Assembly (NCBI GenBank): GCA_900315785.1
Contig: ONAL01000011.1
Location: forward strand, 1-59,051
Direction: 5' to 3'
Length of the DNA: 59,051 bases
Source of the DNA: an uncultured Eubacteriales bacterium
GTDB lineage: Bacteria; Bacillota; Clostridia; Oscillospirales; Acutalibacteraceae
The notes under the pieces are model-generated. The model searched no databases. It was not told where the DNA came from and was given only the letters and a program-made list of their open reading frames with translations. Shown one piece after another: positions 16,665 through 26,063 of the stretch. The stretch's first letter is position 1. The number at the start of each line of letters is the position of its first letter. The position numbers were made by a program, and so were the translations under genes.

Positions 16665-17840
16665 ATGGCGAAAAATAACACCCGTCCTCCCCGTGAAAAG
16701 CTGGTTGACATCAGCCAGGGAACTCAGGTGAAAAAGCTCTATAAAAAGAAAGGCAGATGGGTAAGGGTAATTTCGATTATCCTTGTGGTGCTTCTTATGA
16801 TAGGCGGCGCTGTTCCGATTGCTCTGTATTTCGGCGTCGGTATGGTTAACTACAAAACCCTTGACAATATTTCAATTGACAAGAAGGTTAAGGTCGGCGG
16901 CGACGACGACGGAAACATCTCCACCTCATTTACCGACAGCGAGCTTCTCACTCACCCCAAGGTTCTCAACATAATGCTTTTCGGCGAGGACTCTCACTCA
17001 GCGGACAGCTACGGCCGTTCCGACTCGATGATGCTCCTCTCGATTGACAACCTTTCAAAGTCAGTCAAGATTACATCCTTCCAGCGTGACACATATCTTT
17101 ATGTTCCTGGTCACGGCTACGACAAGATGACTCACTCCTATCCGATAGGCGGTCCGTCACTTGCTATTCGTACTCTGGAAGCCAACTTCGGTATCAAGGT
17201 TGACCGCTACATTGCTGTTGACTTTATCAGCTTCAGAAAGGTTATCAACGCTCTCGGCGGTATTGATATGGAGCTCACTCAGGACGAGATTGATTACATC
17301 AACTATCAGATGTACAAGAACCACCAGACAAAGCAGCGCAACCTCATCAAGGATTCGCCCGGAATAGTTCACCTCAACGGCTTGCAGGCGCTCTGGTACT
17401 CCAGAAACAGAGGCTTGGACACCAGCGAGGACGGCAACGAGGTAGGCTTTGACGGAGACGACTGGGACAGAACAAGCCGTCAGCGCAAGCTGATTGACAC
17501 GCTCTTCAAGTCGCTCAAGAAGGCCTCTTGGGACAAGATAATCCAGATTGCCACCGATGTCGGTCCTCTTGTAACAACCAACCTCAAGAAGGACGAAATC
17601 ACGGGACTTCTGACACGCGCTCTCTCATATCTTAACTATGATATGAAGAAGTACAACATCCCGCAGAAGGGACTTTGGTCGTACTACATCGACGAGTCCG
17701 CCGGCTCCTGTATCCAGATTAACGATATGGAGAAATGCCGCAAGAAGCTTGTAAACTTCGTATTCGGCAATGCTCTCGACTCCAAGTCGAGCAGCTCGTC
17801 CTCCTCGTCAAAATCATCATCGTCATCAAAAAGTGAATGA
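16665..17840 (+). CDS. LytR-CpsA-Psr (LCP) family glycopolymer transferase
   Basis: LCP enzymes attach teichoic acids or capsular polysaccharide to peptidoglycan outside the cell. The 391-residue product has a basic cytosolic tail, one transmembrane helix (about 38-60) and an LCP domain from about residue 100: IMLFGEDSHSADSYGRSDSM, split here as LFGED and YGRSDSM, then SFQRDTYL, ALGGID and the RTSRQRKLI segment; the conserved Asp and Arg residues that bind the lipid pyrophosphate are present. The C-terminal 20 residues are almost pure Ser/Lys. The downstream gene is a convergent cell-surface protein. GGAGAG ribosome-binding site. Confidence 0.92.
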   Translation: MAKNNTRPPREKLVDISQGTQVKKLYKKKGRWVRVISIILVVLLMIGGAVPIALYFGVGMVNYKTLDNISIDKKVKVGGDDDGNISTSFTDSELLTHPKVLNIMLFGEDSHSADSYGRSDSMMLLSIDNLSKSVKITSFQRDTYLYVPGHGYDKMTHSYPIGGPSLAIRTLEANFGIKVDRYIAVDFISFRKVINALGGIDMELTQDEIDYINYQMYKNHQTKQRNLIKDSPGIVHLNGLQALWYSRNRGLDTSEDGNEVGFDGDDWDRTSRQRKLIDTLFKSLKKASWDKIIQIATDVGPLVTTNLKKDEITGLLTRALSYLNYDMKKYNIPQKGLWSYYIDESAGSCIQINDMEKCRKKLVNFVFGNALDSKSSSSSSSSKSSSSSKSE

Positions 17841-17848
17841 TAAAAAGT

Positions 17849-17880
17849 AAGCTCAGAGCCTCGGCTCTGAGCTTTCCTTT
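17849..17880. terminator. Bidirectional intrinsic terminator
   Basis: AAGCTCAGAGC and GCTCTGAGCTT form a long perfect stem with a 4-base CTCG loop, with T-rich sequence following; shared by the LCP gene and the convergent secreted-protein gene. Confidence 0.88.
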
Positions 17881-20111
17881 TATCTGATTCTGATTTTAAC
17901 AGTCTTGACAACCTTTTTTGATTTGTAATTGCCGTTGCCCTTTGCGGTTACGGTGATTTTTACTTTGATTGTCTTTCCCTTTTTAAAGCCTTTTGCTACG
18001 GTAATTGCGCCTTTCTTCACGGTAACCTTTTTGTTGTTTGTGGTGTAGGTTACCTTGCCCTGTGCTTTCCTGACGATTACCGCCTTTTTGATTGTTGAAG
18101 CTTTATTTGCTTTTGCCGTTACCGCCTTTTTGGTTGTTACCTTGACGGTGTTTTCAGCCTTTGTAATCTTGAAGGTCTTTACGATTTTACCCTTGTATTC
18201 ATACTTGCCCGTTATTGTTACGGACGCCTTGCCGACTTTTTTGTTGTTCTTGTATTTCAGAGTATAATCGACGCCGTTTTTGAGCTTTGTTTTTCCGTAC
18301 TTCACCGTCACAGAGGGCTTGAGAGCCTTGCCTGTAAATACAGCGTTCTTTACGGAAGCCTTGCACTTTGAAAGGCTGACCGCGCCTGTTCCTTTGAATG
18401 TAAAATTCTCTGAGGGGTAGGTTACGGAATAATTGCTTGTTTCTTCCTTTACACGTTCCATATCCGTGATAGAGGTTTTACCCGTATAGTTAAAGGGGAG
18501 AATAGTAACCGTCTTACCTTTGTAGGTTGCGGTTTTTGTATCGGATAAATCATAGATGTAATAGTAACGCCTGTCTGCACCGAGGAAATTTACTATATCG
18601 CTGCGTACGGCGACCTCCTTGCCGTTTTCATCCAGATAAACGGAGTAATAGTCAAGCACGCCGTAATTGATACGAAGCTTTTCGTGTACGTCGCTGTATT
18701 TATAGGTGTAGCCCTTATCGGTAAATTCCTGAGCGGTAACGGTATCGTAGGCAACGGCATCTTTATCGCCGTAGTTCGCGTACTCATAGTGTTTAGTCTC
18801 TTCGTTATAAACCGTTTTGTAAATGCTGAACTTCATCGTCTCGGGGTATCCGTAGGCGTATGTTCCGCCGACAACATATAAACCGTCAGGGTCGTTGTCA
18901 TTGACCGCCTCATAACCGTAGCCGTTGCTTGAGCCGCCGTTAAAGTAATAGCTTATGCCTTTCGGCGTTCCGTCATCCTTCATTACATAGTGATAGCCCT
19001 GCTGCTCAAATTCGGTTATCGTGAGGTTATCGAAGTTGTCACGGATATACTTTTTCTGTTCTTCGTCATATCTGAGCTTTCCGACGCTGTACACGAATTC
19101 ATCCTTAGTCCTGTCACGGAATATTTCCTTGGTAATAACGTAAGTTCCGTCGGGGTCATCGGGATTATTGATTGCGTACATAGTATTGTTGGTGCTCGAA
19201 CTGTCGGGCTTGTAGACATATACGCTGTCGGCAGCCTCGGACTTAACAATATTGTAGCTGTAACCCGCTTTGTTCATTTCCTCCTCGTTCTCAAAGCCCT
19301 CAATGTTATAATCTGGGTCGTCAATGTATACCTCGAGTTCCTTAGAGTAAATGTATTTTTCAACAACAAGCAGTTCCTCGTTTACAATTTTTTCGTTTGT
19401 ATACGTGGTAACTGTTTTCTTTCGAGCGGAATAAATGCCCTTGGGGTCTTTCTTGCTGATAACTCTTTCTCTGAACGGAGTTTTTCGCGTCACACCGGGA
19501 ACAGCGTAAACACTCTTGTATAAGGTGCTCTTTTCAACGTCCTGGCTGAGCTTCATCTCCTTGCCGCCCACTATAAACTTGCACTTATCGCTCGGAGCCA
19601 TACCGCGGAAATAAATCGGGCTCGTCGAGCAGGTTATGTTGAGGCTTAGTTTTTTGCCAACCGTAACCGATGTGCCTTCTTTACCTGTGGTTATGTAAAT
19701 GCCTTCAAGAATCGGTAATGAGTCGAGATTAAGCGTTCCGGTACCGCTCAATCCGAGCTTGAAGTAATCCTCATAGTTTTCAACCAGAATCGCGCCGATT
19801 TTGCAATTTCCGTAAATCTTGATATTAATGCCGCTTTTGATTTCTCTAAGATAGAGAGCTTTGTCGGCATAGTTTATACCGTTGAAAGTCAGCGTGTTGG
19901 TTTTTGCGTCGTATTTCGCGCCTTTGACGGAATCAATGGGACCGTTCTCACGGTAAAGGTAAAGCGCATCATCGTCACTGGTGAAAATATCGGGTGTCAG
20001 ACTGATGCTGCCGCCCTTGTATTCGATTACCCTTGCTCCGACCGTAATTGAAACAAGCGAAAACGAGGCGAGAATAACAATCGCCAGTAAAAAGCAGATT
20101 AACCTTTTCAT
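17880..20111 (-). CDS. Secreted repeat protein with Ig-like domain and basic C-terminal module
   Basis: 743 residues from an ATG at 20111 with a perfect AGGAGG site; the start 11 codons upstream lacks one. Signal peptide at 1-25 (LICFLLAIVILASFSLV). Residues 30-205 form a beta-rich N-terminal region. Residues 222-495 hold three diverged repeats of about 90 residues, each opening with DPxGxY. Residues 575-650 look like the Ig-like repeat common in clostridial surface proteins (VTVKYGKTKLKNGVDYTLKY). Residues 655-743 are a Lys-rich module nearly the same as the protein fragment at the left edge of the window. No LPXTG or transmembrane anchor; the basic tail may hold it to anionic wall polymers. 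Function unknown, probably cell-surface. Confidence 0.82.
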   Translation of the reverse strand: MKRLICFLLAIVILASFSLVSITVGARVIEYKGGSISLTPDIFTSDDDALYLYRENGPIDSVKGAKYDAKTNTLTFNGINYADKALYLREIKSGINIKIYGNCKIGAILVENYEDYFKLGLSGTGTLNLDSLPILEGIYITTGKEGTSVTVGKKLSLNITCSTSPIYFRGMAPSDKCKFIVGGKEMKLSQDVEKSTLYKSVYAVPGVTRKTPFRERVISKKDPKGIYSARKKTVTTYTNEKIVNEELLVVEKYIYSKELEVYIDDPDYNIEGFENEEEMNKAGYSYNIVKSEAADSVYVYKPDSSSTNNTMYAINNPDDPDGTYVITKEIFRDRTKDEFVYSVGKLRYDEEQKKYIRDNFDNLTITEFEQQGYHYVMKDDGTPKGISYYFNGGSSNGYGYEAVNDNDPDGLYVVGGTYAYGYPETMKFSIYKTVYNEETKHYEYANYGDKDAVAYDTVTAQEFTDKGYTYKYSDVHEKLRINYGVLDYYSVYLDENGKEVAVRSDIVNFLGADRRYYYIYDLSDTKTATYKGKTVTILPFNYTGKTSITDMERVKEETSNYSVTYPSENFTFKGTGAVSLSKCKASVKNAVFTGKALKPSVTVKYGKTKLKNGVDYTLKYKNNKKVGKASVTITGKYEYKGKIVKTFKITKAENTVKVTTKKAVTAKANKASTIKKAVIVRKAQGKVTYTTNNKKVTVKKGAITVAKGFKKGKTIKVKITVTAKGNGNYKSKKVVKTVKIRIR

Positions 20112-20150
20112 CACTGTATTCCTCCTGTTTTCATAATATTTCACAATTCA

Positions 20151-20179
20151 GTTATACCATATTAAAGACAATAATTCAA
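20151..20179 (-). promoter_or_regulatory. Promoter of the 743-residue secreted protein
   Basis: On the minus strand TTGAAT (20179-20174), 17-base spacer ending in TGG, then TATAAC (20156-20151), an extended -10 arrangement. Confidence 0.68.
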
Positions 20180-20191
20180 GCAAACACGCGC

Positions 20192-20222
20192 AAAAAAGGT
20201 CGGGAACCTGAGCGCCCGACCT
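20192..20222 (-). terminator. Intrinsic terminator of yebC
   Basis: On the minus strand AGGTCGGG, a 10-base loop, CCCGACCT, then a run of T; it lies 55 bases past the yebC stop. Confidence 0.82.
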
Positions 20223-20277
20223 CAATGTTCAGTATGAAATTTTAATCACGCATTACGCATTCCGGATTGCGGATAAA

Positions 20278-21012
20278 TCAGTCCATTTCCCAGTTATGCC
20301 ATACGTTCTGGATATCGTCGTTATCCTCGAACATATCGAGCATCTTCTGCATCTTCTCCTTGGACTCCTCGTCCTCGAGCTTGGTGTAGGTGTTGGGAAC
20401 CATCTCAACCTCTGCGGAAGCGAACTCATATCCCTTGGAAGCAATCTCGTCGCGAACCGCCGAGAAATCCTCGGGCTCGGTGTAAACCGTGAACGCGTCG
20501 TCCTCGGTCTCAAAGTCGGAAGCGCCTGCCTCAAGCGCGTCCTCCATAACCTTGTCCTCGTCAGCCTCGAGCTCTTCTCTGTCGATTACAAGCACGCCCT
20601 TCTTTTCGAACATAAATGTAACGCAGCCCTGTGTGCCCATATTTCCGCCGAACTTGTCAAAGTAATGTCTGACGTCGCCCGCGGTTCTGTTTCTGTTATC
20701 GGTAAGAGCCTCTACGATAACGGCGATACCGTTGGGACCGTAGCCCTCGTAGGTGACAGCCTCGTAGTTAGCCGAGTCAGCGTCGCCCGCAGCCTTCTTG
20801 ATGATACGGTCGATGTTGTCGTTAGGCACGTTGTTAGCCTTTGCCTTTGCGATGATATCGCGAAGCTTGGAGTTTACCGACGGGTCAGCGCTGCCGCCTT
20901 CCTTGACGGCTACGATAAGCTCACGTCCGATTTTGGTAAAAATCTTCGCTCTCGCGGCGTCGTTCTTGCCCTTTTTCTGCTTGATAGTACTCCATTTATT
21001 ATGTCCTGACAT
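20278..21012 (-). CDS. yebC: YebC/PmpR family protein
   Basis: 244 residues of the TACO1/YebC family. Members bind DNA or act at the ribosome; recent work on YebC paralogues ties them to translation of polyproline stretches. The N-terminal block MSGHNKWSTIKQKKG is the family signature, followed by ARAKIFTKIGRELIVAVKEGG and GYGPNGIAVIVEALTDNRNR. The length is normal. It has its own promoter and terminator and diverges from the yicC operon. Confidence 0.95.
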   Translation of the reverse strand: MSGHNKWSTIKQKKGKNDAARAKIFTKIGRELIVAVKEGGSADPSVNSKLRDIIAKAKANNVPNDNIDRIIKKAAGDADSANYEAVTYEGYGPNGIAVIVEALTDNRNRTAGDVRHYFDKFGGNMGTQGCVTFMFEKKGVLVIDREELEADEDKVMEDALEAGASDFETEDDAFTVYTEPEDFSAVRDEIASKGYEFASAEVEMVPNTYTKLEDEESKEKMQKMLDMFEDNDDIQNVWHNWEMD

Positions 21013-21048
21013 ATTACCATCCCTTTGTATATGATTATTTACCGAAAA

Positions 21049-21077
21049 ATTATACCATATAATATAGAAAAAAGCAA
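21049..21077 (-). promoter_or_regulatory. Promoter of yebC
   Basis: On the minus strand TTGCTT (21077-21072), 17-base spacer ending in TGG, TATAAT (21054-21049). Divergent from the yicC promoter about 60 bases away. Confidence 0.72.
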
Positions 21078-21114
21078 GAATGAAAAAAGTGGTTACAAAA
21101 TGGTTACAAAACCA

Positions 21115-21143
21115 TTGTCAAACGGCTCTCTGCGTGCTAAGAT
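21115..21143 (+). promoter_or_regulatory. Promoter of the yicC-thiN operon
   Basis: TTGTCA (21115-21120), 17-base spacer, TAAGAT (21138-21143). Just upstream is a tandem direct repeat GGTTACAAAA (21091-21100 and 21102-21111), a possible binding site. Confidence 0.7.
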
Positions 21144-21174
21144 ATAGGGAGATAAAAACGAAAGGACTGATAAT

Positions 21175-22053
21175 ATGATAAAGTCAATGACGGGCTTTGG
21201 ACGCTTTGAGGGTCAGATAAACGGCAGAAGCATCACCCTCGAGATAAAGAGCGTCAATCACCGCTACACGGAGTTCAATTTCCGCGTGACCAGAGGTTAT
21301 TCTTTTCTTGAGGAAAAGCTCAAGTCTTACATAACCTCGAAGGTTTCGAGAGGTAAGATTGATATGTTCGTGTCAATCACGGAGCCCGAGGACACACCTG
21401 CCGAGGTTGTTATTAACCACAATCTTGTACAGGGTTATCTTAATGCTTTTAAAGAATTAAACGAAACCTATTCAATCCCGAATAGCGTCACGGTAAATGA
21501 TATCGCCAGATATCCCGACGTTCTCACGGTCAACAAGGCAAAAGAGGACGAGGAAACCGTGCTCAAGGATGTCATCGAAGCTGTAGACGTCGCTCTGGAG
21601 AGCTTCATTTCAATGAGAGAAGCCGAAGGCGAAAGGCTCAAGGCTGACGTTCTCGGCAGAGCCGACACGATTATGGAGCTTGTTGCGGAGATTGAAGCGC
21701 GTTCTCCCGAAACTGTCAGAGAGTATCAGGACAGGCTCAGAGAGAAGATTGAGGAGTTTTTGAGCTCGGGCGATTACGACGAGAACAGGATTATCACAGA
21801 GGTCGCAATCTTTGCCGATAAGGTAGCGGTTGACGAGGAGACAGTCCGCCTCAGAAGCCACTTTGAACAGCTCAAAACCTATCTCGACTCCGACAAGCCC
21901 GTGGGCAGAAGCATAGACTTTTTGATTCAGGAGATGAACCGAGAGGCGAACACAATCGGCTCCAAGGTCAAGGACGCCGAGATTGCCCAGAAGGTTGTCA
22001 GAATCAAGAACGAAATCGAAAAGATAAGAGAGCAGATTCAGAACATCGAATAA
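21175..22053 (+). CDS. yicC: YicC/YloC family endoribonuclease
   Basis: 292 residues with the family N-terminus MIKSMTGFGR and EIKSVNHRY, and the conserved C-terminal GRSIDFLIQEMNREANTIGSK. YicC homologues are hexameric endoribonucleases involved in small-RNA turnover. First gene of the housekeeping operon; remA follows 16 bases later, the usual order in Bacillota. AAAGGA ribosome-binding site. Confidence 0.95.
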   Translation: MIKSMTGFGRFEGQINGRSITLEIKSVNHRYTEFNFRVTRGYSFLEEKLKSYITSKVSRGKIDMFVSITEPEDTPAEVVINHNLVQGYLNAFKELNETYSIPNSVTVNDIARYPDVLTVNKAKEDEETVLKDVIEAVDVALESFISMREAEGERLKADVLGRADTIMELVAEIEARSPETVREYQDRLREKIEEFLSSGDYDENRIITEVAIFADKVAVDEETVRLRSHFEQLKTYLDSDKPVGRSIDFLIQEMNREANTIGSKVKDAEIAQKVVRIKNEIEKIREQIQNIE

Positions 22054-22069
22054 GCTTTGAGGAGAGAAA

Positions 22070-22306
22070 ATGAAACTTATTAATATTGGTTACGGTAATA
22101 TGGTTTCGTCCGAGAAGATTGTCGCGGTGGTATCGCCCGACGCGGCTCCCGTCAAGCGAATTGTTCAGGAAGCCAAGGCAAAGGGGCTCGCGGTTGACGC
22201 GACCTGCGGCAGAAAGTGCAAGGCGGTAATTGTCACCGAGAGCGACCACATTGTTATGTCGGCGCTTTCTCCCGAAGCCATCTCAAACCGTACCGAGGAG
22301 GATTAG
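22070..22306 (+). CDS. remA: RemA/DUF370 regulator
   Basis: 78 residues: INIGYGNMVSSEKIVAVVSP, PVKRIVQEAK and ESDHIVMSALSPEAI match the RemA family, which in Bacillus forms DNA-binding rings that activate biofilm-matrix and osmoprotection genes. In most Clostridia it stays next to gmk and yicC, as here, even without matrix operons. GAGGAG ribosome-binding site; gmk starts two bases after its stop. Confidence 0.93.
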   Translation: MKLINIGYGNMVSSEKIVAVVSPDAAPVKRIVQEAKAKGLAVDATCGRKCKAVIVTESDHIVMSALSPEAISNRTEED

Positions 22307-22308
22307 GA

Positions 22309-22860
22309 ATGAAAAAAGGAAAGCTCGTGGTTTACACAGGCTACTCGGGCGTCGGCAAGGGTACGATTATGAAGCGCCTGCGTGAGCTTGACGACAGCGT
22401 AAGGCTGTCCGTATCGTGCACAACGCGCAATCCCAGAGAGGGCGAGCGTGACGGCGTGGAATACTTCTTTGTCACCAAGGACGAGTTCCAAAAGCTCATC
22501 TCGGAGGACGGTTTCCTCGAGTACGCCGAGTACTGTGACAACTACTACGGAACGCCTGCAAAGGCGGTTGACGAAATGCTCGAGAAGGGCTACAACGTCT
22601 TTCTCGAAATTGAGGTTCAGGGCGGTATGCAGGTTATGAAGAAGCGCCCCGACTGCGTCAGCATTTTCATAGTTCCGCCGTCAATGGAGGAGCTTGAGCG
22701 AAGGCTCAGAACACGTGGCACAGAGGACGAGGAGACAATCCTCAAGCGTCTTTCGGCTGTCGAGGAAGAGAAGAAGTACAACAAGTATTACAGCTATTCG
22801 GTTCTCAACGACGACGTTGACCGCGCGGCTAAGGAAATACTCAGCATATTAAATAAATAA
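22309..22860 (+). CDS. gmk: Guanylate kinase
   Basis: Phosphorylates GMP to GDP with ATP. 183 residues from the ATG at 22309, which sits right after the remA stop and has an upstream GAGGAGGA; a start 31 codons earlier would overlap remA and is rejected. P-loop GYSGVGKGT, GMP-binding SCTTRNPREGERDG and EYFFV, and the LID RLRTRGTEDEETILKRL are present. The P-loop begins TGYSG instead of the more usual SGPSG, a conservative change. Confidence 0.95.
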   Translation: MKKGKLVVYTGYSGVGKGTIMKRLRELDDSVRLSVSCTTRNPREGERDGVEYFFVTKDEFQKLISEDGFLEYAEYCDNYYGTPAKAVDEMLEKGYNVFLEIEVQGGMQVMKKRPDCVSIFIVPPSMEELERRLRTRGTEDEETILKRLSAVEEEKKYNKYYSYSVLNDDVDRAAKEILSILNK

Positions 22861-22871
22861 GGAGAATCATT

Positions 22872-23075
22872 ATGAAAAAGGTAAACGTAGACGATTTATT
22901 CAACAGAAAGGCAAGCCCCTACGCGCTCGTTATCGGCGTAGCAAAGAGAGCCCGCCAGATTACACAGGATATGATTGACGAGGGCGAAGTTACAGACGAC
23001 AAGGCGGTTCTGCTCGCTATCGACGAAATCAAGGACCACAAAGTAAGTATTTACGAGCCCGAGAACGATGACTAA
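22872..23075 (+). CDS. rpoZ: RNA polymerase omega subunit
   Basis: 67 residues with the omega core SPYALVIGVAKRARQI and KAVLLAIDEI. Omega stabilises the beta-prime subunit in RNA polymerase. Located between gmk and priA as in most Bacillota; coaBC, often found between rpoZ and priA, is missing here. Its last codons overlap priA by eight bases. AAGGAG ribosome-binding site. Confidence 0.92.
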   Translation: MKKVNVDDLFNRKASPYALVIGVAKRARQITQDMIDEGEVTDDKAVLLAIDEIKDHKVSIYEPENDD

Positions 23076-25491
23076 GCTTATCGCGGGAATCGCGGTAGAA
23101 AATACCGCGTACTCTTTCGATAGAATCTTTGACTACGACGCAGACGCGTTTTCCGACAGCATAGCGGTGGGCAAGAGGGTGCTCGTGCCGTTCGGCAACG
23201 GCAACCGCAAGCGTCAGGGAATGGTAATGTACCTGAAAAGCGCAGAGACCGACGGGCTCAAGTCCGTGCTCTCGGTGCTCGACAGGGAGCCCGTTCTGCC
23301 ACACGAGCTTGTGAAGCTTGTCGGCTTTATGAAGGAGCACTATTTCTGTACCTACTACGACGCGGTGAGGGCAATTCTGCCCGCGGGTATCAGCTACAAT
23401 ATCGCGACGATGTACTCGGCTGTGAGGGGTATCGAGACCGATAACCTCACAATCGACGAGCAGGCGGTCTATGACTTTCTGCTCGCAAAGAAATCCGCTG
23501 TTAAGCTCGACGTGCTCGAAAAAAACTTCGGATTGACCCAAGGCGTTTTTGAGGAAATGCGCGAAAAAGGAGCTTTGCGCAAGAGCGACGAAGCCTTCCG
23601 CAAAATCAAGGACGCGGTTATGAAAATGGTCGCCGTCAACGACGACGCGGATTTGTCGGGTATAAAGCTCAGCCCCAAGCAGAGCTCCGCGCTGGAGCTT
23701 TTGCAGACCGCGGGCACAGCCTCGGTCAAGGAGATTTGCTACTACCTCGGAGTAACGCCGTCCGTAGTCGATAATCTTGTCAAAAAGAACCTCGCTTATT
23801 ATTATGAGGACGAGGTTTTCAGAACAGAAAATAATTCTTATTCAGAAAATAAACCCGTTGAGCTGACCGAGGAACAGAACAAGGCTTATGAAAATCTGCT
23901 CGGTGAATACAAGCAGGGCAAGCCCTCAGTCAGTCTGTTGTACGGCATTACGGGCTCGGGCAAAACCTCGGTTTTCCTGAAGCTGATTGAAAGCGTAATA
24001 GCTGACGGCAGAGACGTCATAGTTATGGTTCCCGAAATCGCTTTGACGCCGCAGTTTCTCAGCATTTTCAAGGCGAAGTTCGGCAGCGATGTAGCTGTTT
24101 TTCACAGCGGTCTGAGCCTCGGCGAACGCCTTGACGAGTATAAACGCGCTCTGAGGGGCAAGGCTAAAATTGCCGTAGGTACGCGCTCGGCGGTTTTCGC
24201 TCCGCTTCGAAACGTCGGTCTTGTGATTATAGACGAGGAACAGGAGCACACCTATAAATCCGAGAGCACACCGCGCTATCACGCGCGCGAGGTCGCAAAG
24301 TTCAGGGTCGCGGAGAATAACGCGCTGCTGCTTTTGTCCTCGGCAACTCCCGACATCGAGAGCTTTTACCACGCAAAAACGGGACGCTATTCTCTGAATA
24401 CGCTCACAAAGCGTTACGGCAACGCGATATTGCCGAAGGTTGTGGTCGCCGATATGAACGAAGAGCTTTTGAGCGGAAACACGACAGGCTTTTCGCACGA
24501 GCTTTTGTCTGCTCTTGAGTATAATCTCGAGACAGGCAAGCAGAGCATTCTGCTACTCAACCGCAGAGGTCACAACACCTTTGTGATGTGCTCAAAGTGC
24601 CGTGAGACAATAACGTGTCCGCATTGTTCGATTTCGATGACCTATCACAGCGCGAACAACAAGCTGATGTGCCACTACTGCGGTTACTCGATGGACAATC
24701 CCACCGAATGTCCCGCCTGTCACTCGACCTCACTGAGGTTCGGCGGAGCGGGAACTCAGAGGATAGAGCAGCAGCTCTCCGACCTCTTGCCGTCTGCAAG
24801 GGTTCTCAGACTTGACGCGGATTCCACAATGCGGAAGTCTGCGCACGAAAGGCTGCTTTCGGCGTTCTCAAACGGCGATTACGATATCCTCATCGGCACC
24901 CAGATGGTAGCCAAAGGTCTCAACTTCCCGAAGGTTACGCTGGTGGGCGTTCTCAACCCCGATTCAATGCTCTACGCAGACGATTACCGAAGCTACGAGC
25001 GCACGTTCTCGCTGCTCACCCAGGTAGTCGGACGCTCGGGCAGGGGAGACGACAAGGGCGTCGCGGTCATTCAGACCAACACTCCCGAGAACAACGTCAT
25101 CACAATGGCGGCGGCACAGGATTACGAGCGTTTCTACAACAGCGAAATCGTTATCCGCAAGGCTATGCTTTATCCGCCGTTTGCCGAGATTTGTATGGTA
25201 GGCTTTGTCAGCGAAAGCCATATGTCGGCTATACGCGCCTCGGCTTCGTTCACGAAGAGCTTTATCGAGCGTGCCAAGCGCGATTATCCCGAGCTTCCGC
25301 TCAGGATTCTGGGACCGTCGGCGGCTTCCGTCGCAAAGGTCAGCAACAAATACCGCTACAAGCTCATAATCAAATGCCGCAACGACAGGAGATTTCGAAA
25401 GCTTCTTGCGGATTCAATAATAGAATTTAATTCGATAAAAGAAAATAAGAACGTCACAGCCTACGTCGATATGAACGCGCTGTCGTTCTGA
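23068..25491 (+). CDS. priA: Primosomal protein N' (replication restart helicase PriA)
   Basis: 807 residues. PriA loads the replicative helicase at stalled forks. N-terminal 3'-DNA-end-binding domain, a winged helix, helicase motif I GITGSGKTS, motif II DEEQEH, motif III SSATPD, then the zinc domain with eight Cys in four CxxC pairs (CSKC, CPHC, CHYC, CPAC) at about 510-550, and motifs V-VI (GTQMVAKG; QVVGRSGRG). Full-length and intact. Confidence 0.96.
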   Translation: MTKLIAGIAVENTAYSFDRIFDYDADAFSDSIAVGKRVLVPFGNGNRKRQGMVMYLKSAETDGLKSVLSVLDREPVLPHELVKLVGFMKEHYFCTYYDAVRAILPAGISYNIATMYSAVRGIETDNLTIDEQAVYDFLLAKKSAVKLDVLEKNFGLTQGVFEEMREKGALRKSDEAFRKIKDAVMKMVAVNDDADLSGIKLSPKQSSALELLQTAGTASVKEICYYLGVTPSVVDNLVKKNLAYYYEDEVFRTENNSYSENKPVELTEEQNKAYENLLGEYKQGKPSVSLLYGITGSGKTSVFLKLIESVIADGRDVIVMVPEIALTPQFLSIFKAKFGSDVAVFHSGLSLGERLDEYKRALRGKAKIAVGTRSAVFAPLRNVGLVIIDEEQEHTYKSESTPRYHAREVAKFRVAENNALLLLSSATPDIESFYHAKTGRYSLNTLTKRYGNAILPKVVVADMNEELLSGNTTGFSHELLSALEYNLETGKQSILLLNRRGHNTFVMCSKCRETITCPHCSISMTYHSANNKLMCHYCGYSMDNPTECPACHSTSLRFGGAGTQRIEQQLSDLLPSARVLRLDADSTMRKSAHERLLSAFSNGDYDILIGTQMVAKGLNFPKVTLVGVLNPDSMLYADDYRSYERTFSLLTQVVGRSGRGDDKGVAVIQTNTPENNVITMAAAQDYERFYNSEIVIRKAMLYPPFAEICMVGFVSESHMSAIRASASFTKSFIERAKRDYPELPLRILGPSAASVAKVSNKYRYKLIIKCRNDRRFRKLLADSIIEFNSIKENKNVTAYVDMNALSF

Positions 25492-25505
25492 TAAAGGAGC
25501 ATTAT

Positions 25506-26063
25506 ATGGCTTTAAGAGAAATTGTCGTCGAAGGCGACGACGTACTGAACAAAAAATGCCGAATCGTCGAAAAGTTTGACAAAAGACTTTCGGTTCTAAT
25601 AGACGATATGATTGACACACTGATTGAGTCAGGCGGCGTAGGACTTGCGGCTCCGCAGGTCGGTATTCTGCGCAGAGTCGTTGTTATCCAGGTTGACCCC
25701 GAAGAAGCTCCGCTCGAGCTCGTAAACCCCGAAATTATCGAAACCTCGGGCGAACAGAAGGGACTTGAGGGCTGTCTGAGTATCCCGGGAAAATGGGGAA
25801 TAGCTACGCGTCCTTACTATGTAAAGGTAAAGGCGTTTGACCGTGACGGTAACGAGTATACAGCTGAGGGCACTGGACTTCTTGCGCGCGCGTTCTGTCA
25901 CGAGCTCGACCACCTCGACGGTGTGCTCTATAACACTGTTTGCGACCGTATGCTCACACCGCCCGAAATCGAAAAGTACAACGAGGGCGAGATTGATTTC
26001 GCCGACGAGTGCTATGTCGACACAGGCGACGTCGAGCTAGACGACAAGGGTGACGAGGAATGA
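25506..26063 (+). CDS. def: Peptide deformylase
   Basis: Removes the formyl group from nascent proteins. 185 residues with the three active-site motifs GVGLAAPQVG, EGCLSIPGK (metal ligand C90) and HELDHLDG (H132, H136 and catalytic E133). Slightly longer than the usual 150-170 because of an acidic C-terminal tail. The stop overlaps fmt by four bases (ATGA), pairing the enzymes that remove and add formyl groups. Confidence 0.96.
   Translation: MALREIVVEGDDVLNKKCRIVEKFDKRLSVLIDDMIDTLIESGGVGLAAPQVGILRRVVVIQVDPEEAPLELVNPEIIETSGEQKGLEGCLSIPGKWGIATRPYYVKVKAFDRDGNEYTAEGTGLLARAFCHELDHLDGVLYNTVCDRMLTPPEIEKYNEGEIDFADECYVDTGDVELDDKGDEE

Noticed and set aside
20296-21009. Long plus-strand open frame covering the whole of yebC
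   Set aside because: It mirrors yebC, has no ribosome-binding site, and its composition (Val/Leu/Ser-rich) is that of antisense of a GC-rich gene.
21091-21111. Tandem GGTTACAAAA copies as a short repeat array or CRISPR remnant
   Set aside because: Only two copies with one base between them; at most a protein-binding site near the yicC promoter.
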